From: Candidatus Desantisbacteria bacterium CG1_02_38_46
Lineage (GTDB): Bacteria > Desantisbacteria > UBA1551 > UBA1559
Reading direction: 5' to 3'
NCBI GenBank assembly: GCA_001871015.1
Contig: MNUO01000108.1
Location: forward strand, 1-46,651
Length of the DNA: 46,651 bases
The notes under the pieces are model-generated. The model was not told the origin of the DNA. It ran no database searches and saw only the letters and a list, made by a program, of their open reading frames with translations. The stretch's first letter is position 1. Each line of letters begins with the position of its first letter. The translations under genes were made by a program, and so were the position numbers. Of the stretch, positions 1-7,309 are shown piece after piece.

Positions 1-2
1 GA

Positions 3-185
3 ATAAGTGGTAATATGAAAGTAATGAGACTTTTCTATGATAAAACTTCTAAACTTGCCTATAAGTGGGTAAACAGAAGAAGTCAGAAGAAAAGTTATAC
101 CTTTGAAAGATTTTGTCGCTATTTAAAACATAATCCCTTGCCAGAACCGAAGATATATCATCAATTTTATGCTCTATCCTCGTAG
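3..185 (+). CDS. Group II intron reverse transcriptase/maturase, C-terminal fragment (5' truncated by window edge)
   Basis: Open from window start: ISGNMKVMRLFYDKTSKLAYKWVNRRSQKKSYTFERFCRYLKHNPLPEPKIYHQFYALSS*, typical maturase C-terminus (KWxNRRSQ.S...F..YL...PLP.P.I). Confidence 0.75.
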   Translation: MSGNMKVMRLFYDKTSKLAYKWVNRRSQKKSYTFERFCRYLKHNPLPEPKIYHQFYALSS

Positions 186-250
186 TGAGGAAGCATAATT
201 GAAGAGCCGAATCTGGGAAATCTGGACGTTCGGTTCTGTGAGGGGCATTA
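186..250 (+). ncRNA. 3' part of a group II intron ribozyme (stem after the ORF, near DIV/DV)
   Basis: GAGCCGAATCTGGGAAATCTGGACGTTCGGTTCTGTGAGGGG directly after the RT stop, typical group II 3' sequence. Confidence 0.6.
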
Positions 251-273
251 AATACCAAATGGAGGTATAAAAG

Positions 274-903
274 ATGTCTACTCGACACATATTATTATCA
301 TTGGTAGCATTGGGCACTGCAATAGTTATGCATGAGTACATGCACGGCTGGACAGCAGAGAAATTTGGGGACCCGACTGCAAGACTTGCAGGCAGGCTTA
401 CACTAAATCCTCTTGCCCACATTGACCCTGTAGGTTCTGTGTTTCTGCCACTTATACTGATTTTTATCCGCTCACCATTTCTCATCGGATGGGCAAAACC
501 TGTGCCGGTTAATTTCCAGGCGCTTCGCAATCCAAAAAGAGACATGATATGGGTTGCACTTGCAGGTCCACTTACAAACATAGTCCTGGCATTAATAGCC
601 AGCATTTTGCTGCGCATCGGCATTGTTAGTCCCTCATCACTCCTGGAAAAACTGCTTTTGAATGTTATTATCATTAACTTAATCCTTGCAGTTTTTAACT
701 TAGTTCCAATTCCACCTCTTGATGGTTCTCGTATCCTGATGGGGATTTTGCCATCACATATTGCATATAGATATAGCAGGTTGGAGCCAATAGGTTTTTT
801 CATAGTGATTTTTTTGTTTTACTTAGGTTTTTTTAGCGCAATAGTTTTACCAATTGTTAGCTGGCTTTTCAATCTATTTCTTGGAAGAGGACTTGGTATT
901 TAG
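274..903 (+). CDS. Site-2 protease family (M50) membrane metalloprotease
   Basis: HEYMHGWTAEKFGDPTARLAGRLTLNPLAHIDPVG (HExxH) and NLVPIPPLDGSRIL motif; RBS ggaggt. Confidence 0.9.
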   Translation: MSTRHILLSLVALGTAIVMHEYMHGWTAEKFGDPTARLAGRLTLNPLAHIDPVGSVFLPLILIFIRSPFLIGWAKPVPVNFQALRNPKRDMIWVALAGPLTNIVLALIASILLRIGIVSPSSLLEKLLLNVIIINLILAVFNLVPIPPLDGSRILMGILPSHIAYRYSRLEPIGFFIVIFLFYLGFFSAIVLPIVSWLFNLFLGRGLGI

Positions 904-914
904 AGAGGAGACAG

Positions 915-1949
915 ATGAAGAAAGGGCGTATTTTAAGCGGAATGAGGCCAACAGGTAAATTGCACCTTGGACATTTAATCGGGGCTCTGGATAACTGGGT
1001 TAAACTCCAGGATGAATACGAATGTTTCTATGAGGTTGCAATCTGGCACGCTCTCACCGACCATCTCGATACAAAAAATTTTCAAGAAGACATCTATGAT
1101 ATGGTGCGTGACTGGCTTGCTGCCGGGCTTGACCCAAAGAAAAGTGTGATGTTCATCCAGTCCGATGTGCCTGAACACGCAGAGTTGCATCTACTTCTTT
1201 CAATGCTCACTCCTGTTCCATGGCTTGAAAGGTGCACAACTTTTAAAGAAAAAATAAAAGATATGCACATTGGGAAAGGCGACGTTTCCTACGGGCTTCT
1301 TGGATATCCGGTTTTACAGGCAGCTGATATCCTTATATACAAGGCTAATGTTGTCCCAGTTGGGGAAGACCAGTTACCTCATTTAGAATTGACCAGAGAA
1401 ATTGCCCGCCGGTTCAATTATTACTACGGCCGAGTAGGTCTTCACGACCGAGTAGGTCTTCATGACAATATTTTCCCTGAACCACGGGCGCTTCTTACAA
1501 GCACTGCTAAGTTGCTGGGTCTGGACGGACGGACTAAAATGAGCAAGTCGTATGACAACTACATCAGTCTTGGCGATTCAGCAAAGGAGATTCAGAGTAA
1601 AGTGCAAACGATGTTCACTGACCCGAAAAGGATAAAACTTAAAGATTCGGGACATCCTGAATCCTGCAATGTTTATTCCTATCATAAAGTCTTTAGTTCC
1701 AATGAAATCTGTCCGACATTGATGGGAGATTGCAGGCAGGCCAGGATAGGTTGTACTGAATGTAAAAAGAATTTAGCAAAATATATTGAAAAGTTTCTTG
1801 CTCCTTTCCAGGAAAGACAGAGGAAATGGAAGAAGGACAGTATTAAGGTTATACTTGATGAGGGAGCACGCAAGGCAAGGGCAGTGGCACAGGCTACAAT
1901 GGAAGAAGTGCGGAAGGCAATGAAAATAAAAAAAGGGGACGATTTATAA
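915..1949 (+). CDS. trpS: Tryptophanyl-tRNA synthetase
   Basis: SGMRPTGKLHLGHLIGAL (HIGH-like), KMSKSYDN motif. Confidence 0.95.
   Translation: MKKGRILSGMRPTGKLHLGHLIGALDNWVKLQDEYECFYEVAIWHALTDHLDTKNFQEDIYDMVRDWLAAGLDPKKSVMFIQSDVPEHAELHLLLSMLTPVPWLERCTTFKEKIKDMHIGKGDVSYGLLGYPVLQAADILIYKANVVPVGEDQLPHLELTREIARRFNYYYGRVGLHDRVGLHDNIFPEPRALLTSTAKLLGLDGRTKMSKSYDNYISLGDSAKEIQSKVQTMFTDPKRIKLKDSGHPESCNVYSYHKVFSSNEICPTLMGDCRQARIGCTECKKNLAKYIEKFLAPFQERQRKWKKDSIKVILDEGARKARAVAQATMEEVRKAMKIKKGDDL
1431..1466 (+). repeat. 18-bp in-frame tandem duplication inside trpS
   Basis: cgagtaggtcttcacgac | cgagtaggtcttcatgac, encoding RVGLHD RVGLHD. Confidence 0.9.
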
Positions 1950-1952
1950 GCG

Positions 1953-2663
1953 ATGACTTATAATGTAAAGACTGAGAATTTTGAAGGTCCTATTGAATTA
2001 CTGCTGGACCTTGTGAAGAAAAATGAGATAGATATATATCAGGTATGGATTAGTAAAGTTACCGCTGAATACCTCAAACATCTAGAAATTGTACAATCTT
2101 TAAATCTGGATGAGGCACTTGAATTTCTTATTATCGCCGCGAGTTTAGTTTATCTAAAGTCTCGCAGTCTCCTTCCACAGGAGACACTTGAACTGGTAGA
2201 AGAAGAGGAGCAGTTAAAGAGGTCTCTCGAGAGCTATGCCCAGGAATACGATAAATTCAGACAGGTTGCCGACCACCTTAAGGAAAAAGCAATAATTGCT
2301 GCCGACCACTTTACCCGTCCTGTACCTGAGGAATTAAAAAAAGAAGAGTATATTGAAGCAACTCTGTTTGACCTTGTTTCTGCTTTTAAGAATATACTTG
2401 CTGAATCAGAAAAGAGGGAATATGTTAGAGAGATAACTCCCGAGGTGGTTACTGTGGAGCAGAAAATGGAAGAGATTATAAGTTTATTACAGGGTGAAAA
2501 TGCGACGGTTCAATTTAGCCGAATTTTTAAAAATGCATTAACCCGGCTTGAAATAGTGGTGTCGTTCCTGGCATTGTTAGAATTGATAAGACTGAGAAAA
2601 GTCCGGGCTATACAGAAAAAATTATTTGCAGAAATCGAACTTGTTGGAGTCCCATCATCTTGA
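1953..2663 (+). CDS. scpA: Segregation and condensation protein A
   Basis: MTYNVKTENFEGPIELLLDLVKKNEIDIYQVWISKVTAEYL and LVYLKSRSLLP typical ScpA; followed by scpB. Confidence 0.92.
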   Translation: MTYNVKTENFEGPIELLLDLVKKNEIDIYQVWISKVTAEYLKHLEIVQSLNLDEALEFLIIAASLVYLKSRSLLPQETLELVEEEEQLKRSLESYAQEYDKFRQVADHLKEKAIIAADHFTRPVPEELKKEEYIEATLFDLVSAFKNILAESEKREYVREITPEVVTVEQKMEEIISLLQGENATVQFSRIFKNALTRLEIVVSFLALLELIRLRKVRAIQKKLFAEIELVGVPSS

Positions 2664-2691
2664 TAGCTAAGGAAATTATACCAAAAGTGTT

Positions 2692-2830
2692 GTAACTCAA
2701 ACCTTTAGGTTTGATATCAGGACTAAAGTCCTGAGTTACAGCAGGTCAGGACTAAAGTCCTGAGTTACAGCAGGTCAGGACTAAAGTCCTGAGTTACGTA
2801 ACTCAGACCTTCAGGTCTGATTTTTCTTGA
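2692..2830. repeat. Cluster of palindromic repeats (TCAGGACTAAAGTCCTGAGTTAC family)
   Basis: Three copies of tcaggactaaagtcctgagttac (two with 29-bp period) between gtaactcaaacctttaggtttga and tcagaccttcaggtctga. Confidence 0.9.
2803..2825 (+). terminator. Terminator-like hairpin formed by a repeat unit
   Basis: TCAGACCT TC AGGTCTGA followed by TTTTT. Confidence 0.55.
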
Positions 2831-2847
2831 AATAATGGAGAGAAGAA

Positions 2848-3375
2848 ATGGAGTCAGCTCAAAATTTACCTCCCAAGTCAATAATAGAATGCTTACTTTT
2901 TGTCTCAGATGTTCCTCTGAATCCTCAAAGACTTGCCCATCTTACCGGGTTATTAGAGGAAGAAGTCAAACGGATTCTAATGGAATTAACCCAGGAGTAT
3001 GAGAGGGATGGTCGCAGTTTCAAGATTGCTGAGATTGCTGATGGATTTTTGATGTGTACGCGGCATGAATTTGCGCCATGGATAAAACTACTGTACGCAT
3101 CTCGAAACAGAGCAAAATTGAGCAAAGCGTCTCTCGAAGTTCTGGCGATACTTGCCTATCGACAACCAATCACAAGAGCAGAGATAGAGGCAATTCGAGG
3201 CGTAGACTGTAGCGGGGTACTGCACACCATTCTGGAGAGAAGGTTGATTAAAATTTCAGGGCGCAAGAAAGTTCTTGGTCGTCCGCTCCTTTACCGCACA
3301 ACAGATGAATTTCTGATTTATTTCGGATTAAAAGATCTTTCAGAATTGCCCCGCGTGGAAGAATTGCGTTTATGA
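2848..3375 (+). CDS. scpB: Segregation and condensation protein B
   Basis: ECLLFVSDVPLNPQRLA, LEVLAILAYRQPITRAEIEAIRGVDCSGVL, FLIYFGLKDLSELP typical ScpB. Confidence 0.93.
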   Translation: MESAQNLPPKSIIECLLFVSDVPLNPQRLAHLTGLLEEEVKRILMELTQEYERDGRSFKIAEIADGFLMCTRHEFAPWIKLLYASRNRAKLSKASLEVLAILAYRQPITRAEIEAIRGVDCSGVLHTILERRLIKISGRKKVLGRPLLYRTTDEFLIYFGLKDLSELPRVEELRL

Positions 3376-4619
3376 AAATCAAGAAGTTAGGGGAATTTGG
3401 ATTAATTGAGCACATCCGCCGCCACTTTACATCTTACACCTCCTCACCTCGGGGAACCCACGTTCTGCGTGGGTCGGGCACCCGCCTTACACAGAATTTC
3501 ATTGGCATCGGTGATGACACCGCTGTCATTAAGATTTCGTCCAAAAAATATTTGCTATGGACAACAGATATTCTTATAGAAAGCATCCACTTTCTCCCTA
3601 AACATCTTTCACTTTTACCTTTTAGATTTCGGCTTTCACCTACTTTTATGCTGGGCTGGAAAGCACTTGCTGTAAATCTGAGTGACATCGCAGCAATGGG
3701 CGGGATACCCCAGTATGCTCTGGTTACCCTCGGATTGAAGGGAAATGAGGATGTAAAATTCGTTGATGAATTATACCGTGGAATGAAATCTTGTAGTGGC
3801 AGAGCTCGCTATGATTGTAGTGGCAGACCTTGGTCTGCCGAAAAGTCGAGTAAACTCGACCACTACAGTAGTGGCAGACCTTGGTCTGCCGTCAAAATCC
3901 TCGGTGGCGATACTACAAAGTCACCCATTTTAGTGATAGATGTTTCTGTTATTGGAGAAGTTGAGAAGAAAAATTTGGTGTTACGCAGGGGCGCATCCCC
4001 CGGCGATGTAATTTGCGTTACAGGTTTCTGCGGCGATTCTGCCGTGGGGCTTGCTATACTTCGTAGAGGCTCGATTCATCGAGCCCATTGTAGTGGTACG
4101 ACCCACCCTTCGGGTGGGTGCCCCGGCTCTGCAAATGAGAGACATCTTATTTGTCGTCATCTAATGCCCACTCCTCGTCTCAAAGAAGCAAGAATTATCG
4201 CAAAGAATCATCTTGCAACTTCTATGATTGATAATAGCGATGGTCTCCTCGCTTCAGTTAAATTTCTGTGTCAATCTTCTGGTGTTGGTGCAAAAATCTA
4301 CGAAGATAAAATTCCCATTTCTAAACAATTAATTAAGGGACTGTTCCACCCGCCTCGGGCTGAGGGACTGTCCTATTGCCGTAGTGGCAGAGTTCACTCT
4401 GCGATACAAAAATTTGCCCTCACCGGTGGCGAAGACTACGAACTCGTTTTTACAGTACCGCCCCAGAAATTAAATGATGTTTTGACTAAAATTCCTGAAT
4501 TAACCGGTACACCCGTGACCGCAATAGGGGAAGTTACAAAAAATAAAGGGATTTTTGTCTGCAATTCCAGTGGCAAGAGGAAAAATATAAAAAATATGGG
4601 TTTTGACCATTTTGTGTAG
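3372..4619 (+). CDS. thiL: Thiamine-monophosphate kinase carrying several in-frame palindromic insertions
   Basis: FIGIGDDTAVI, LAVNLSDIAAMGG, KILGGDTTKSP, MIDNSDGLLAS, LTGGEDYELVFTVP ThiL motifs, interrupted by non-conserved inserts. Confidence 0.92.
   Translation: MKIKKLGEFGLIEHIRRHFTSYTSSPRGTHVLRGSGTRLTQNFIGIGDDTAVIKISSKKYLLWTTDILIESIHFLPKHLSLLPFRFRLSPTFMLGWKALAVNLSDIAAMGGIPQYALVTLGLKGNEDVKFVDELYRGMKSCSGRARYDCSGRPWSAEKSSKLDHYSSGRPWSAVKILGGDTTKSPILVIDVSVIGEVEKKNLVLRRGASPGDVICVTGFCGDSAVGLAILRRGSIHRAHCSGTTHPSGGCPGSANERHLICRHLMPTPRLKEARIIAKNHLATSMIDNSDGLLASVKFLCQSSGVGAKIYEDKIPISKQLIKGLFHPPRAEGLSYCRSGRVHSAIQKFALTGGEDYELVFTVPPQKLNDVLTKIPELTGTPVTAIGEVTKNKGIFVCNSSGKRKNIKNMGFDHFV
3451..3486. repeat. 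Palindromic insertion in thiL (site 1)
   Basis: gaACCCACGttctgCGTGGGTcgggcacccgcc. Confidence 0.6.
3791..3891. repeat. Palindromic element cluster in thiL (site 2), TGTAGTGG...CCACTACA family
   Basis: tgtagtGGCAGACCttGGTCTGCCgaaaaGTCGAGTaaACTCGACcactacagtagtGGCAGACCttGGTCTGCC; gtagtgg starts at 3793, 3817 and 3868 (spacing 24 and 51 nt). Confidence 0.92.
4061..4131. repeat. Palindromic insertion in thiL (site 3)
   Basis: GGCTCGATtcATCGAGCC then tgtagtggtacgACCCACCCttcGGGTGGGT. Confidence 0.85.
4338..4403. repeat. Palindromic insertion in thiL (site 4)
   Basis: gggactgttccacccgcctcgggctgagggactgtcct plus gtagtggCAGAGTtcACTCTGcg. Confidence 0.75.
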
Positions 4620-4753
4620 TGACTGTTCTTGAAGCATCACAATTTTAATAAAATACCGTTTCAAATTTGGATAAACTTTTTGGAGATACGTCTTGGATGC
4701 AAAAAGAAAACGATGAATTACTGAAATATTTTGTATAAAAAATTTTATGGAGG

Positions 4754-5053
4754 TTGATGATGACAAAGGATGAAATTATTAATATTCTTAGCACTCAATT
4801 GCCTTTTATACAGAAGCAATTCTATGTAAAAGAAATAGGGGTATTCGGATCTTTTGTAAAGCAGGAGTACAGTGAGGAAAGCGACATAGATGTGCTTGTT
4901 GAACTTGATAATAGACATAATGACTTATTTAATTTTATCCGTCTCAAAGACTATCTTGAAGAATTGTTTCATAAAGAAGTTGACCTTGTGATGAAAGGAG
5001 CAATAAAACCAAGAATCAAGGACAAAATATTAAAGGAGGCGATTTATGTCTGA
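4754..5053 (+). CDS. Minimal nucleotidyltransferase (MntA-like antitoxin of a HEPN/MNT module)
   Basis: GVFGSFVKQEYSEESDIDVLVEL (GSx10DxD); overlaps downstream HEPN gene. Confidence 0.9.
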   Translation: MMMTKDEIINILSTQLPFIQKQFYVKEIGVFGSFVKQEYSEESDIDVLVELDNRHNDLFNFIRLKDYLEELFHKEVDLVMKGAIKPRIKDKILKEAIYV

Positions 5054-5402
5054 GAGAGATTATTTTTTGTTTATTGAAGATATACTAAATGCCATTCTGA
5101 AGATTGAAAAATATACTGAGAACGAAACGTTTGAAACTTTTTCAATAAATGATATGGCTGTTGATGCAGTAATCAGGAATTTTGAAATTATTGGAGAGGC
5201 GGCTAGCAATATCCCAAAAGAAATTCATGGAAAATATCCTTATGTAGAATGGAAGGAAATGACAGGATTCAGAAATGTTATCATTCATGATTATTTTGGA
5301 ATAAATCTTAGCACAGTCTGGAATACAGTAAAAAATAATATTCCTCTACTCAAAGAACACATTATAAAGATGAAAGAAGATTATGAGCAAGCAAACACTT
5401 GA
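5046..5402 (+). CDS. DUF86/HepT-like HEPN ribonuclease toxin
   Basis: NFEIIGEAASNIPKEI...EMTGFRNVIIHDYFGI (Rx4H motif). Confidence 0.9.
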   Translation: MSERDYFLFIEDILNAILKIEKYTENETFETFSINDMAVDAVIRNFEIIGEAASNIPKEIHGKYPYVEWKEMTGFRNVIIHDYFGINLSTVWNTVKNNIPLLKEHIIKMKEDYEQANT

Positions 5403-5658
5403 ACCAGATTTTGTTTTATTCCTTGAAAAAAAGGATAACTGGCAGACCTTGTATTATCAAATATTTATTGAACCCAAGGGTGGACATTTATTAAAACAGG
5501 ATGAATGGAAAGAAAAATTTTTGAGGTCATTAAAAGATGATGCAAGCGCTATAATTCTTTGGCAAACAAGAAAATATATAATTTGGGGTATGCCTTTTTA
5601 TAATGAACAACTAAGAAAAACTGAGTTTGAGAAAGAGATTGATAAATTAGTTCAGTAG
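5383..5658 (+). pseudogene. Possible C-terminal remnant of a type III restriction Res/helicase subunit
   Basis: LEPDFVLFLEKKDNWQTLYYQIFIEPKGGHLLKQDEWKEKFL resembles the Res C-terminal end; only 91 aa, no helicase motifs. Confidence 0.5.
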
Positions 5659-5776
5659 ATAGATATCAATTATATAACCGAGAAATAGGTTATACTTTAT
5701 TAATTTTACGAATCGCTATAGAGGGACTCAAGCCCCCTGGAAGTAGCCACGAAGTGGTTATTTTGTGTCATGATTT

Positions 5777-6199
5777 ATGAAAATCATAACAAATTCCACA
5801 TCTGAAACCAAAAAATCTGCCTTTCGTTTTGCAAAAAAACTCAAGAAAGGCGATATATTATGCCTTGTAGGTGACCTTGGAAGTGGCAAGACCACATTTG
5901 TCCAGGGATTAGCAAAAGGACTTGGAGTTAAAGATATACCCACCAGTCCGAGTTTCGTCCTGATGAATATCTACAAATGTAAACTGCCACTTTATCATTT
6001 TGATCTGTATCGCCTGGACAATACTGATGAAATCCGCAATCTGGGCCATGAAGAATTCTTTTATGGCGACGGTATTACCGTTGTGGAATGGGCAGAAAAA
6101 TTGAAAGAATTGCTGCCGAGTAAATATATTGAAGTAAAATTCAAAATTCTTGGCAAAAATAAAAGAGAGATATTAATTGTTAAAAAAGAAAAGGAATAA
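5777..6199 (+). CDS. tsaE: tRNA threonylcarbamoyladenosine biosynthesis ATPase TsaE
   Basis: GDLGSGKTTFVQGLAKGLG Walker A, TSPSFVLMNIY, HFDLYRL, VVEWAEK. Confidence 0.95.
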   Translation: MKIITNSTSETKKSAFRFAKKLKKGDILCLVGDLGSGKTTFVQGLAKGLGVKDIPTSPSFVLMNIYKCKLPLYHFDLYRLDNTDEIRNLGHEEFFYGDGITVVEWAEKLKELLPSKYIEVKFKILGKNKREILIVKKEKE

Positions 6200-7236
6200 T
6201 GTTTGAACCGAGATTTAGATATACAAATAAAATAGTTCAGTTACTAACCAAAATTTCTGCAGCAAGAGAGGCAATTCTCAATTCACCACTAATTCCAAAG
6301 TGGGAAGTTACTCTAAGGCGCGAGGCAATAATCCGCAGCGCCCATTCATCGACGAGTATTGAGGGAAATAGGTTATCTTTGGAACAGGTAAGTGATTTAG
6401 CACAGGGAAGAGAAGTGATGGCTACACGAAAGGATAAACGAGAAGTCTTGAATTATTTGAAAGTTTTGGAAAATATTGGAAATTTGATAAAAGGAAAGTC
6501 AATATATGAGAAAGATATTTTAAATATCCACCGTATGGTGACAAAAGACACCTTAGATAATCCAAATGATTGCGGGGTTTACCGCACCCGCTATGTTGTA
6601 GTGGGAAATAGACTTACAGGAGAAGTGTTTTTTAGGCCACCAAAAAACGAAGATGTGCCCAAGTTAATAAAAGGTTTATTTGAATGGATAAACTCTGAGG
6701 AAGCAAAAGAACTCGACGCCATTCTTGAAGCAGGAATAGTGCATTATGAATTTGTCAGAATCCATCCTTTTGTTGATGGGAATGGCAGAACTGCAAGAGT
6801 TCTGGCAACTTTGGTTCTTTATCTACGAGGATTTGACACCAAACAATTTTTTTGCCTTGATGATTATTATGATTCTGATAGACAGGCTTATTACAGAGTG
6901 TTGCAAAGTGTTGACAAAAAAACGTTGGATGTGACCAGATGGTTGGAATATTTTGTTGAAGGGGTGAATGTAAGCATAGAAGCTGTCAAGGAAAGAGTTA
7001 TAAAACTTAGCAGTGAAAGATTAAGAAAGTCAAAAAGAGGCCAGATTGCTTTAACCGAAAGGCAGATTAGGATTGTGGAATTTATAAATCAAAATGGTAA
7101 GATAACCAATAGGGATGTAAGAGAAATGTTTAAACTTTCAGATGAAGGAGCACTAAAGGAAATTAAAAAGTTGGTAAAGTTAGAAGTTATTAAGAGTGAA
7201 GGCAAAGGGAGATCTCTCTACTATATTCTTTGGTAG
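6199..7236 (+). CDS. Fic family protein with C-terminal winged-helix
   Basis: STSIEGNRLSLEQV and HPFVDGNGRTARVL (HPFxxGNGRxxR); C-terminal ALTERQIRIVEFINQNGKITNRDV. Confidence 0.93.
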   Translation: MFEPRFRYTNKIVQLLTKISAAREAILNSPLIPKWEVTLRREAIIRSAHSSTSIEGNRLSLEQVSDLAQGREVMATRKDKREVLNYLKVLENIGNLIKGKSIYEKDILNIHRMVTKDTLDNPNDCGVYRTRYVVVGNRLTGEVFFRPPKNEDVPKLIKGLFEWINSEEAKELDAILEAGIVHYEFVRIHPFVDGNGRTARVLATLVLYLRGFDTKQFFCLDDYYDSDRQAYYRVLQSVDKKTLDVTRWLEYFVEGVNVSIEAVKERVIKLSSERLRKSKRGQIALTERQIRIVEFINQNGKITNRDVREMFKLSDEGALKEIKKLVKLEVIKSEGKGRSLYYILW

Positions 7237-7272
7237 GGTTGGCGATTAGGTTGGCGATTAGGTTGGCGATTA
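7237..7272. repeat. 12-bp tandem repeat x3
   Basis: ggttggcgatta three times immediately after the fic stop codon. Confidence 0.95.
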
Positions 7273-7309
7273 GACAAAGTGTAAAAAGGTGTGGTGACGG
7301 GGTCAGGTC

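Noticed and set aside
174-803. 209-aa ORF on the minus strand
   Set aside because: Lies antisense over the well-supported M50 protease gene; no recognisable motif; shadow ORF. The same applies to most other minus-strand track ORFs (e.g. 9580..9840, 11264..11578, 31748..32248).
2692-2830. Possible CRISPR array (repeats with 29-bp spacing)
   Set aside because: Units are abutting or separated by the same few bases; no unique spacers and no cas genes nearby.
5701-5770. Small palindrome-like stretch before tsaE (gccacgaagtggtta)
   Set aside because: Too short and imperfect to assign to the repeat families.
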